Part shown: positions 6,678 through 13,769 of the stretch, in pieces
Layout: each line of letters begins with the position of its first letter
How positions within the stretch are numbered: position 1 is the first letter of the stretch
From: Cellvibrionales bacterium UBA1963
GTDB lineage: Bacteria; Pseudomonadota; Gammaproteobacteria; Pseudomonadales; UBA7434
Reading direction: 5' to 3'
DNA: 18,787 bases
Assembly: GCA_002336035.1 (NCBI GenBank)
Contig: DDED01000002.1
Location: 1-18,787 of the forward strand
The notes under the pieces: generated by a model
Told to the model about the DNA's origin: nothing
Seen by the model: only the letters and a program-made list of their open reading frames with translations
Database searches by the model: none
Made by a program: the position numbers and the translations under genes

Positions 6678-8126
6678 GTGTCATCAGCTAAGACCATTGT
6701 TTGGTTCCGACAAGATTTACGTATTCATGATAATCCGGCTTTACTGGCGGCAGTTGAGGCGGGCGATGTATTACCAATCTATATTTTAGATGATGTAAAT
6801 AGTGGTGAATGGTCTATGGGTGAGGCCAGTCGCCTATGGCTTCACCAATCTCTAGCGTCGTTAAACGAATCGTTGGATGGTCAGTTGTGTTTTTTTAACG
6901 GTGACGCAGAAACTATTTTAGTTGAGCTTGTTGCGACACTTGGTGCGACCGCTGTTTGTTGGAATCGTTGTTACGAACCATGGCGTATTAGCCGCGATAG
7001 AAAAATTAAAAGCTTGCTAACTGAGCAAGGCATTCACGTGAGCAGTCATAATGGTTCTTTACTTTGGGAGCCATGGGAAATCACTAAAAAGGACGGCACC
7101 CCGTATAAAGTTTATTCTCCCTATTTTAAACGCGGCTGCCTAGGTGCGACGGATCGTATTCGGCAGGCATTACCGGCGCCTAAAAAAATAGCTTATATGC
7201 CCCGACCTAAAACGCTTGTTTCGGCATCTCTCGATGACCTTTCTCTGTTGCCCTCGATCCCATGGGATGCGAGTATTCGAGCAGCGTGGCCTGTGGGAGA
7301 AACCGCTGCTCACGATAAATTACAACGATTAATCGATCGGCGCCTTGCAGGGTACAAAAAAGGCCGTGATTTTCCCGCCATGGACAGCACTTCAAGGTTA
7401 TCACCGCATTTGCATTTTGGAGAGCTATCGCCGCATCAAGTGTGGTTTCAAGTATTGCAATCTAACCCCGATAATGAGGAGGATCTGAGCCATTATCAGT
7501 CAGAGTTGGGTTGGCGTGAGTTTTCTTATTACCTGCTTTACCATTGGCCAGAGTTGCCCGATCAACCTTTCATGCCAAAATATAAGGCGTTTCCTTGGCG
7601 CAGCGACAACCAAGGCTTAGAGCAATGGCAGCAAGGAAAAACAGGCTATCCAATTGTTGATGCTGGCATGCGAGAACTTTGGCAAACAGGTTACATGCAT
7701 AACCGGGTAAGAATGATTGTCGGTTCATTTTTAGTAAAAAATCAGCTGGTACACTGGCGCGACGGTGAACGATGGTTTTGGAACTGTTTGGTTGATGCTG
7801 ATTTGGCAAGTAATAGTGCTGGCTGGCAATGGGTAGCTGGTTGCGGTGCTGATGCCTCACCGTACTTTCGCATTTTTAATCCACTATTACAGAGTGAAAA
7901 ATTTGACCCTGAGGGCGAATACTTAGTGCGTTACTTGCCTGAATTAAAAAACTTGCCAAAAAAGTTTCGTCACAAACCCTGGGAGGCACCCGCGGAGGTG
8001 TTAACTGAGGCTGGCGTTGAGTTAGGTAAAGACTACCCCGTGCGTATTTTAGATTTAAAGGTGACCCGAGAGCGTGCTTTAGCGTCATTGCGGGCGATGA
8101 ACGATCAGCTGGCTGCACAGGAGTGA
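6678..8126 (+). CDS. phrB: Deoxyribodipyrimidine photolyase (class I CPD type)
   Basis: This blue-light enzyme splits cyclobutane pyrimidine dimers using FADH- and an antenna chromophore. The N-terminal photolyase alpha/beta domain begins TIVWFRQDLRIHDNPAL. The C-terminal FAD domain carries PIVDAGMRELWQTGYMHNR, RMIVGSFLVKNQLVHWRDGE, and DADLASNSAGWQWVAGCGAD with PYFRIFNP. These blocks follow the E. coli PhrB pattern, including the Asn of the LASN segment near the flavin. Length (482 residues) is normal. GTG at 6678 is the start because AGAGGG (6665-6670) lies 7 bases ahead; a TTG at 6672 would touch that site. Photolyase is a standard member of RpoE-ChrR regulons, consistent with its place late in this operon. 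It overlaps the next gene by 4 bases. Confidence 0.96.
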   Translation: MSSAKTIVWFRQDLRIHDNPALLAAVEAGDVLPIYILDDVNSGEWSMGEASRLWLHQSLASLNESLDGQLCFFNGDAETILVELVATLGATAVCWNRCYEPWRISRDRKIKSLLTEQGIHVSSHNGSLLWEPWEITKKDGTPYKVYSPYFKRGCLGATDRIRQALPAPKKIAYMPRPKTLVSASLDDLSLLPSIPWDASIRAAWPVGETAAHDKLQRLIDRRLAGYKKGRDFPAMDSTSRLSPHLHFGELSPHQVWFQVLQSNPDNEEDLSHYQSELGWREFSYYLLYHWPELPDQPFMPKYKAFPWRSDNQGLEQWQQGKTGYPIVDAGMRELWQTGYMHNRVRMIVGSFLVKNQLVHWRDGERWFWNCLVDADLASNSAGWQWVAGCGADASPYFRIFNPLLQSEKFDPEGEYLVRYLPELKNLPKKFRHKPWEAPAEVLTEAGVELGKDYPVRILDLKVTRERALASLRAMNDQLAAQE

Positions 8127-8806
8127 ACTCGTTAAGTCATCAACTTGAAGCCTCTTGGCTGGCAATCTTATCAGATCAGTTTGAACTGCCGTATTGGCAT
8201 CAATTAGAGCATTTTTTAGCGCTTCAACAACGCCAAAAAAAAACATTTTATCCCGCATTCGAAAATATTTTTAATGCCTTAAACAGTACTCCGTTTGATG
8301 CAGTCAAGCTTATAATATTAGGCCAAGACCCATACCATGGGGAAGGCCAGGCACATGGGCTATCTTTTTCTGTGCCTTATGATCAGCCAATACCTCCGTC
8401 GTTAAAAAATATTTTTAAAGAACTGCAAAGTGATTTACATTTACCTATGCCAACTCACGGTTGTCTTCAGTCGTGGGCAGATCAAGGGGTGTTATTGCTT
8501 AACGCCGTGCTAACCGTTGAGCAACAGCAAGCGGGATCACATGCCGGTCAGGGCTGGGAATCGTTTACTGACGCTATCATTGCGAGTTTAAACGCCTCGC
8601 GTGGAGGTTTGGTTTTTTTGCTTTGGGGAGCTTATGCGCAAAAAAAAGGCCGGCTTATTGATCAGCACAAGCATTGCGTTCTCTGCTCGCCTCATCCCTC
8701 ACCACTATCAGCTCATCGTGGTTTCTTTGGTAGTCAGCATTTTTCAGCAGCCAATGAATACTTAACAGCCAGTAATCAGCTTGCGATAGATTGGTCGATA
8801 GCATAG
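8123..8806 (+). CDS. ung: Uracil-DNA glycosylase
   Basis: This is a family-1 uracil-DNA glycosylase that removes uracil from DNA to begin base-excision repair. The water-activating motif GQDPYHG is at 67-73 (Asp69), the LLLN strand at 124-127, and the DNA-intercalation loop HPSPLSAHRG at 191-200 (His191). Length is 227 residues, as in E. coli Ung (229). The GTG start overlaps the photolyase stop in a GTGA arrangement, and the GGAG of the ribosome site runs into the start codon, so translation is probably coupled to phr. Finding ung translationally coupled to photolyase in the sigma-controlled operon suggests it is induced with the light-stress response; in most gammaproteobacteria ung sits elsewhere. 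Confidence 0.97.
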   Translation: MNSLSHQLEASWLAILSDQFELPYWHQLEHFLALQQRQKKTFYPAFENIFNALNSTPFDAVKLIILGQDPYHGEGQAHGLSFSVPYDQPIPPSLKNIFKELQSDLHLPMPTHGCLQSWADQGVLLLNAVLTVEQQQAGSHAGQGWESFTDAIIASLNASRGGLVFLLWGAYAQKKGRLIDQHKHCVLCSPHPSPLSAHRGFFGSQHFSAANEYLTASNQLAIDWSIA

Positions 8807-8841
8807 TTTTCCTGCCGTATTAATGTTCAAAAAGGTATGCC

Positions 8842-9324
8842 ATGTCAGAATTAAAATTAGGCTATTACGAAGATTTAGCCGTTGGGGAAGTGCAGCATTT
8901 TAATAAAGGTTACACGGTTACTGAGGCCGAGGTGATTGAGGTCGGTACTCGCTGGGACCCCCAGCCGTTTCATGTTGATCGTGAGGCGGCAAAAGAATCA
9001 ATGTTTGGGGGTTTGGTTGCCTCTTCTGTTCATGTGTTTGCAATGTGGGTCGCTTTGGGCATGGAAGACCCCGATAAGCGCTCTGCCGCAATAAGCGCAT
9101 TAGGCTTTAATCACATGAAAATGCGTCAGCCGATTCGACCTGGTGATGTGTTGCGCTCAGTTGCCACCTTAAAAGAGAAGCGGTTATCCAACAGCCATCC
9201 GCATTGCGGTATTGTTACGATGGCTAATGAAATGTTTAATCAACATGATCTGTTGGTATTTAGTATTGAGCACAGCTACTTAATTAAATGCCGTGATTAC
9301 GATCAAGCGCAGGGTATATCGTAA
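8842..9324 (+). CDS. MaoC-like (R)-specific enoyl-CoA hydratase family protein
   Basis: This 160-residue single hot-dog-fold protein is of the MaoC dehydratase family. The hydratase-2 catalytic signature Asp-x-x-Pro-x-His is present as DPQPFH at 39-44 (Asp39, His44), followed by the usual GGLVASSVH segment. Such enzymes add water to trans-2-enoyl-CoA to give (R)-3-hydroxyacyl-CoA; the substrate chain is unknown. AAGGT lies 6 bases before the ATG. It follows ung by 35 bases with no visible terminator, so it may be the last gene of the ECF operon and could handle modified acyl chains released from lipids, which is inference. A house-keeping role independent of the stress response is equally possible. 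Confidence 0.9.
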   Translation: MSELKLGYYEDLAVGEVQHFNKGYTVTEAEVIEVGTRWDPQPFHVDREAAKESMFGGLVASSVHVFAMWVALGMEDPDKRSAAISALGFNHMKMRQPIRPGDVLRSVATLKEKRLSNSHPHCGIVTMANEMFNQHDLLVFSIEHSYLIKCRDYDQAQGIS

Positions 9325-9420
9325 GCGTCTAACCCTGGCCGAGCGTTTATTAAAAGCCCGCCAACGCCTTAACCATCCAAAATATGTTAAGACTTTATTA
9401 CGTTGCGCTAATAGTTATTT

Positions 9421-9475
9421 TTGCACGACTGTCATATGCTCTTTATGAATGTCCTATAATTTGCTAAGTGAGGTG
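9421..9475 (+). promoter_or_regulatory. Candidate sigma70 promoter and RBS of the DUF1214 lipoprotein gene
   Basis: The 124-base gap after the MaoC gene contains a perfect -10 hexamer TATAAT (9455-9460) without a good -35, and an overlapping weaker pair TTGCAC (9421-9426), 17 bases, TATGAA (9444-9449). AGGTG at 9471-9475 is the ribosome site for the ATG at 9482. Either -10 would give a short leader. Neither pair is strong enough to be sure. Confidence 0.35.
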
Positions 9476-9481
9476 TTTTCC

Positions 9482-10768
9482 ATGAATGGCCAGTATAAAA
9501 AAACAGCAACACACTATTTTCTACTTTTACTATCACTTACCGTATTGGGTTGCAGTGCCGATGATCAAGCCACTCAAGCAAGTGCAATGGCCCTAAATGT
9601 TGAGGCTGGATCAGCACCTGAGGCGGTTTATTCAGAAGCACGTGTTGCTATGTCTGAATTACTTTCAACTATCGATCAAGTGCAAGCTAAATTTTTGCAG
9701 CCATCGAACGGCGTTCATACGGCAGACGATATTGCTGAAGGGCAAAGAGCCTTGGCGCATATCTTAGAAACTGCACTGTATTTTTGGTTAGAATCTGATC
9801 CTGATCGACCGGTGTTTAAACCCTATGTGACAGCAACAAGAAAGTTATTGGGCGATAACCCTGACTCTATTTATTATTACGCCCCCATTCGTGATAACGG
9901 GAGTTATAAAATTTCAGGCAATATTGGCGCAGCAGTATTCACTTCTTTTACTGTCGAGGCAGGTAGCTTTAACGGCCATGCGGGACGCAGTTCGGTAGGG
10001 TCTTTAAAAGATAATGACATGCTTATTGCTGGCGATGGTAGCTATGAGATTATCGTTAGCCGAGTTAAGCCTGAGTCGGGTAATTGGTTGGCGCTAAAAG
10101 ACGGTGCTAGTCAGATCACCACACGTCATTACCATGAAGCTAAGTTCTCGATTGCCGGCGATGAAAGTGCGCAGATGGACATTCGTATAGAGGCTCTCGA
10201 GCCTGCGCCATTAAAGTCCAATGCTGGCGATCAAGAGGTTGCCAATCATTTACGATACGTAGCAAATTTTGTTCGTGATCACGGTTCGATGAGCCTACTC
10301 TCACCGACTGAAGAGGCTGTAGCGCCACTGGGTTGGTACAGTTTGGTGCCTAATGAGTTTGGTACGCCAGGGCAGTGGGTCAGTGCCTCGGGCGATCAAG
10401 CATACGGCAATACCCATGCGTATTATAATGCGGCTAATTATGAGTTAGCGACTGATGAGGCATTGATAATTGAAGGTCGGCTACCCCCAGCACGGTTTGT
10501 TAATGTCGTACTTTGGAACCGCTTTATGCAGAGTTACGATTTCTCGAATCGTCAGATTTCATTGAATCAAAAACAGATTCAATATGAAAAAGACGGAAGT
10601 TTTAAAATTATAGTTGCTCATAAAGATCCTGGTTCGCCTAACTGGCTTGATACAGAAGGGCGTCCAACCGGTAATATGTATTGGCGATTTGTCTTTCCAA
10701 CCGAAGATCCGCAGGCACCGACCACGAGAGTGGTTAAGTTTTCTGATCTAAACAAAGAGTTGCTATAA
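9482..10768 (+). CDS. DUF1214-domain lipoprotein
   Basis: This 428-residue predicted lipoprotein starts with a basic/hydrophobic signal (MNGQYKKTATHYFLLLLSL) ending in VLGC, so Cys24 should be lipidated and the protein anchored on the periplasmic side of a membrane. The C-terminal third is a DUF1214 domain, recognised by IIEGRLPPARFVNVVLWN and DGSFKIIVAHKDPGSPNWLDTEGR, plus a YWRFVFP block; a related repeat of this fold seems to occupy the middle (around SYEIIVSRVKPESGNWLALKD). DUF1214 proteins have no settled function and are often near lipid or hydrocarbon catabolism genes. The frame is open upstream to an ATG at 9449, but 9482 has an AGGTG ribosome site 6 bases ahead and starts exactly at the signal peptide. 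Its stop overlaps the 3' end of lipA on the other strand. Confidence 0.87.
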   Translation: MNGQYKKTATHYFLLLLSLTVLGCSADDQATQASAMALNVEAGSAPEAVYSEARVAMSELLSTIDQVQAKFLQPSNGVHTADDIAEGQRALAHILETALYFWLESDPDRPVFKPYVTATRKLLGDNPDSIYYYAPIRDNGSYKISGNIGAAVFTSFTVEAGSFNGHAGRSSVGSLKDNDMLIAGDGSYEIIVSRVKPESGNWLALKDGASQITTRHYHEAKFSIAGDESAQMDIRIEALEPAPLKSNAGDQEVANHLRYVANFVRDHGSMSLLSPTEEAVAPLGWYSLVPNEFGTPGQWVSASGDQAYGNTHAYYNAANYELATDEALIIEGRLPPARFVNVVLWNRFMQSYDFSNRQISLNQKQIQYEKDGSFKIIVAHKDPGSPNWLDTEGRPTGNMYWRFVFPTEDPQAPTTRVVKFSDLNKELL

Positions 10769-11812
10769 GTTAACTACTGGGATAATCGATTGGTCAGGAG
10801 TGCCGAGGCCAAGGTTATTCTTTTCTAAGATACGGTCGGCTCGGTAGCTCGAGCGGACCATTGGTCCGGCCGCAATTTCAGTAAAGCCCATGTTGAGTCC
10901 TCGCTCTCGATAGCGAGCGAACTCATCAGGATGAACCCAGCGCTCAACGGGCAGGTGATTTTTGGTGGGCTGCAAGTACTGACCCAGTGTTAAAATGTCA
11001 ACTCCGTGTTTGCGCATGTCTTCCATTGCCCTGAAAATTTCATGATCTTTTTCTCCAAGGCCTAACATTAAGCTTGTTTTTGTGAGGATACTTGCCTGTT
11101 GCTTTTTTGCAAAGGCTAATACATCAAGGGTTTGCTGGTAGCCCGCCCGTGGATCGCGAACCCGTTGTGTGAGTCGCTCAACCGTTTCAACGTTTTGAGC
11201 GAATACTTGCAGTCCTGAATTGACCACTGTCGCGACGCAAGCTTGATTGCCCGAAAAGTCGGGTGTCAATGCTTCAACCGCCGTCTCAGGATTGCTTTTT
11301 CGAATCGCTCGAATGCATTTAGCGTAATGCAAGGCTCCACCGTCTGCCAGATCGTCGCGATCAACCGAAGTTAATACCACATAACGAAGCTTCATTAATT
11401 GCACTGAATGCGCGGCATTGGCCGGTTCTTGCTCGTCAAGCCAGCCCTGCGGATTCCCCGTATCGACTGAACAAAATCGGCAGGCGCGAGTACACACTGA
11501 ACCCATTAACATGATGGTCGCAGTTCCGTTGCTCCAGCACTCGTTCATGTTGGGGCAATGGCTTTCTTCGCAAACAGTAGCGAGGCGATGATCTTTTACC
11601 GTTTCACGCACGGCTTGAAACGCTGTGCTGGTTTTCATTGAAATACGAAGCCAAGGGGGTTTTCGTGCGGTGGTCTTGGCTTGATTTGGGTTGGTTTTTA
11701 TACCGTCTTTGATGGCCGAGAAACCTTGAGGCGTGGCAAATTTAACCCCGCTAGCGGTTTTGCTAGCTGCGTTGACCGAGCTGAATGGCGGTGTTTTCTC
11801 AGAACCGGACAT
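10763..11812 (-). CDS. lipA: Lipoyl synthase (radical SAM)
   Basis: This is a radical-SAM enzyme that inserts two sulfur atoms into protein-bound octanoyl groups to make lipoyl cofactor. The auxiliary cluster motif CEESHCPNMNEC gives Cys81, Cys86 and Cys92; the radical-SAM CxxxCxxC motif (CTRACRFC) gives Cys107, Cys111 and Cys114; the conserved Ser of VRSSYRAD supplies the last auxiliary-cluster ligand. At 349 residues it is somewhat longer than E. coli LipA (321), through an extended Ser/Thr/Lys-rich N-terminus of about 50 residues. No lipB lies beside it, unlike the common lipB-lipA pair. The ribosome site is AGAGA about 9 bases upstream. It converges on the DUF1214 gene with a 6-base overlap, leaving no room for a terminator between them. 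Upstream lies an ECF-like promoter candidate. Confidence 0.96.
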   Translation of the reverse strand: MSGSEKTPPFSSVNAASKTASGVKFATPQGFSAIKDGIKTNPNQAKTTARKPPWLRISMKTSTAFQAVRETVKDHRLATVCEESHCPNMNECWSNGTATIMLMGSVCTRACRFCSVDTGNPQGWLDEQEPANAAHSVQLMKLRYVVLTSVDRDDLADGGALHYAKCIRAIRKSNPETAVEALTPDFSGNQACVATVVNSGLQVFAQNVETVERLTQRVRDPRAGYQQTLDVLAFAKKQQASILTKTSLMLGLGEKDHEIFRAMEDMRKHGVDILTLGQYLQPTKNHLPVERWVHPDEFARYRERGLNMGFTEIAAGPMVRSSYRADRILEKNNLGLGTPDQSIIPVVNL

Positions 11813-11909
11813 GAAAAGCGTCTCTTGAGGCGTTTAGGTGGGTTGTTATTAAGCCAATGATCAAATAGTTCACCTGTTGACAGTAGTCTGCATTGAGTCA
11901 TGATTGTGT

Positions 11910-11940
11910 ATATTAACGCAAAATTGTAGACTTTGGATCA
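11910..11940 (-). promoter_or_regulatory. Possible ECF11-like promoter upstream of lipA
   Basis: On the minus strand TGATCC (11940-11935) is followed by 19 bases and TAATAT (11915-11910). Both hexamers equal those of the stress-operon promoter at 1079-1108, and even the bases before the -10 are alike (TTTGCG followed by TAATAT there, TTTTGCGT followed by TAATAT here), but the spacer is one base longer. The site is about 98 bases before the lipA start. It may be a weaker regulon promoter or coincidence. Confidence 0.4.
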
Positions 11941-11998
11941 CTAAATAGTACCTTTCTAGACCAATGGCCGACAATTAGTCGAGCCTATTTAAAGGGCA

Positions 11999-12015
11999 GT
12001 AACGTTTTTCGTTAC
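11999..12015 (+). promoter_or_regulatory. Short hairpin in the leader upstream of the DUF35 gene
   Basis: GTAACG (11999-12004), a TTTTT loop, and CGTTAC (12010-12015) form a perfect 6-bp stem 33 bases before the ATG at 12049. Seven Ts occur further on (12024-12030 region), but the spacing is too long for a standard terminator, and no plus-strand transcript needs ending here because lipA points away. It would lie in the 5' leader of the DUF35 mRNA or act as a protein-binding palindrome. Confidence 0.35.
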
Positions 12016-12048
12016 CGCAACGATTTTTTTAGTATTTTTGGGGATTGT

Positions 12049-12504
12049 ATGAGTTCATCTGAAATATCGAATGGCGTGAATGAGGCCCTGCCTGTCATAG
12101 AGGGGTGGTTTACTATGGACAAGGCAGATGCACACTTAATTGGAAGTCAGTGCACCCGTTGTCAGACTTATTTTTTTCCTGGCAAGGTGACGTTCTGTCG
12201 AAATCCTACCTGTGAAGGGGACACGTTTGATGCGGTGCCACTGAGTCGAGAGGGGACGATTTGGTCCTATACCGATGCTCAATACAAGCCACCTGAACCT
12301 TACGTGGCAGCTGACCCCTTTGAGCCTTACGCTATTGCCGCCGTTGAATTAGCAAAAGAGAGAATGATTATACTGGGCCAGTTAGCCAAAGGCATCACCG
12401 TGGATGATGTTACGACGGGCATGCAGGTCGAACTTCAATTACAAACTTTGTTCAGCAAAGATGGACAAGATTATGTCAGTTGGGTCTGGCAGCCGAAATC
12501 ATAA
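12049..12504 (+). CDS. DUF35 Zn-ribbon/OB-fold protein (acyl-CoA-binding partner of thiolase-like protein)
   Basis: This 151-residue protein has an N-terminal rubredoxin-like zinc ribbon with Cys35, Cys38, Cys50 and Cys55, then a C-terminal OB-fold (about residues 65-148) beginning REGTIWSYTDAQYKPP. DUF35 proteins form complexes with thiolase-fold partners, as in the ChsH2/Ltp2 steroid side-chain retro-aldolase or in ketolase-type thiolases, where they bind the acyl-CoA substrate. The thiolase-like partner gene follows after 28 bases, so a heteromeric complex is the natural inference. It is cytoplasmic, with no signal peptide. GGGGAT lies about 6 bases before the ATG. The substrate cannot be told from sequence. 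Confidence 0.92.
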   Translation: MSSSEISNGVNEALPVIEGWFTMDKADAHLIGSQCTRCQTYFFPGKVTFCRNPTCEGDTFDAVPLSREGTIWSYTDAQYKPPEPYVAADPFEPYAIAAVELAKERMIILGQLAKGITVDDVTTGMQVELQLQTLFSKDGQDYVSWVWQPKS

Positions 12505-12532
12505 ACCTAACTCCTTATTGAGAAAAAACATT

Positions 12533-13714
12533 ATGAGTAGAGACGTTGTTATCTTAGGTGCAGGTATGCATCCGTGGGGAAAGTGGGGCAAGAATTTTGT
12601 CGAGTACGGTGTGCACGCTGCCCGTGCTGCATTAAAAGATGCAGGTATAAAATGGCAAGACATTGAATTTGTTGCTGGAGGAGCAACCATGCGTAATGGT
12701 TATCCGGGCTATGTTGCTGGTGCAACTTTTTCACAGGCATTGGGTTGGCAAGGCAATGAAATCATGACCTGTTATGCTGCCTGTGCAACGGGCAGTCAAG
12801 CATTGGCTGCTGCGCGGGCTAAAATTCAAGCAGGCCAGTGTGAAGTGGCTCTAGTTGTAGGCGCGGATACAACCCCTAAAGGTTTTTTAGCGCCTCAGAA
12901 AGGCGAGCGACCGGATGATCCAGACTGGGTTCGCTTTCGTTTAGGGATCACTAATCCGACATATTTTTCACTGTATGCTCAGCGTCGAAAAGATGTGTAT
13001 GGCGCTACTGATGAAGACTTTGCCGCGATTAAAGTTAAAAATGCAGAGCACGGTTTTAGCAATGAATACGCTCGTTACCGTAAAAAATTTACCATTGAAG
13101 AAGTTTTAGCTTCACCCATGGTAGCTTCGCCATTACGTTTGTTTGAGATTTGCGCCACCAGTGATGGCGGAGCGGCTGTTGTAGTCGCCAGTAAAGAATA
13201 TGCAGATCGACTCGGTAGTCAGCGACAAATTAAAATTGGTGGCATCTCTACAGTGTCGCCAAAATTCGCCAGCGCCGATGTTGAAATGCCTGACATTGCG
13301 ACCGACTCAGCGGCGGCTTCAGACGCGTATTCGTTTCGGGCTTCCATCGCGCAAAAAGCTTATGAAGAGGCGGGCATTGGGCCCGAAGATGTCTCGTTGG
13401 CTGAAGTTTATGATTTGTCGTCTGCGATGGAGCTTGATTGGTATGAGTACATAGGTCTTTGCGCTCAAGGTGAGGCAGAAAAATTACTGCGTGATGGCGA
13501 CACGCGTATTGGTGGTCGCGTACCGGTGAATGCCAGTGGTGGCCTAGCCTGTTTTGGTGAAGCAGTACCCGCACAAGCTTTAGCGCAAGTTTGCGAATTA
13601 ACAATGCAATTGAGGGGCGAGGCGGGTGACCGACAGGTTAAAGATGCTAATGTAGGTGTGACGGGTAACCAAGGCTTATTTGGTCATGGTTCTTCGGTTG
13701 TACTGCAACGTTAA
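12533..13714 (+). CDS. Thiolase-fold 'lipid-transfer' protein (SCP2-thiolase/Ltp2-like)
   Basis: This 393-residue protein has the thiolase fold of the SCP-x/Ltp2 type. The nucleophile-region Cys84 is in CYAACATGSQALAAA. The usual catalytic His segment (GGxxxxGHP) reads NASGGLACFGEAVPA at 333-347, so Glu343 stands where thiolases have His, and the C-terminal Cys segment reads GNQGLFGHGSSVV with no Cys. Tyr293 in EVYD replaces the EVHD often seen. These changes argue against a plain Claisen thiolase and fit a lyase or aldolase working with the DUF35 partner upstream. The frame is open back to 12404, but ATG 12533 is used because the protein then starts at the family position (SRDVVILGAGMHPWG) and does not overlap the DUF35 gene. 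The ribosome site is weak (GAG about 10 bases ahead). Confidence 0.9.
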   Translation: MSRDVVILGAGMHPWGKWGKNFVEYGVHAARAALKDAGIKWQDIEFVAGGATMRNGYPGYVAGATFSQALGWQGNEIMTCYAACATGSQALAAARAKIQAGQCEVALVVGADTTPKGFLAPQKGERPDDPDWVRFRLGITNPTYFSLYAQRRKDVYGATDEDFAAIKVKNAEHGFSNEYARYRKKFTIEEVLASPMVASPLRLFEICATSDGGAAVVVASKEYADRLGSQRQIKIGGISTVSPKFASADVEMPDIATDSAAASDAYSFRASIAQKAYEEAGIGPEDVSLAEVYDLSSAMELDWYEYIGLCAQGEAEKLLRDGDTRIGGRVPVNASGGLACFGEAVPAQALAQVCELTMQLRGEAGDRQVKDANVGVTGNQGLFGHGSSVVLQR

Positions 13715-13769
13715 CAATCATATGTTCGTAAAAATTATAATTTATAGTATCTAGAGCAGGGGATGACTG

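Noticed and set aside
9608..9613. Further GGATCA/TGATCC hexamers (for example 1887, 9608, 15651)
   Set aside because: They lie inside coding regions without a suitably spaced -10 in front of a gene, so they are not taken as sigma-dependent promoters.
12404..12532. Upstream extension of the thiolase-like gene overlapping the DUF35 gene
   Set aside because: The extra 43 residues have no family resemblance and read the DUF35 coding sequence in another frame; ATG 12533 starts at the family N-terminus.
13248..13604. 118-codon open frame antisense to the thiolase-like gene
   Set aside because: Composition is that of a complementary-strand shadow (many His, Arg, Gln, Pro), with no domain and no ribosome site; it lies wholly inside a well-supported gene.
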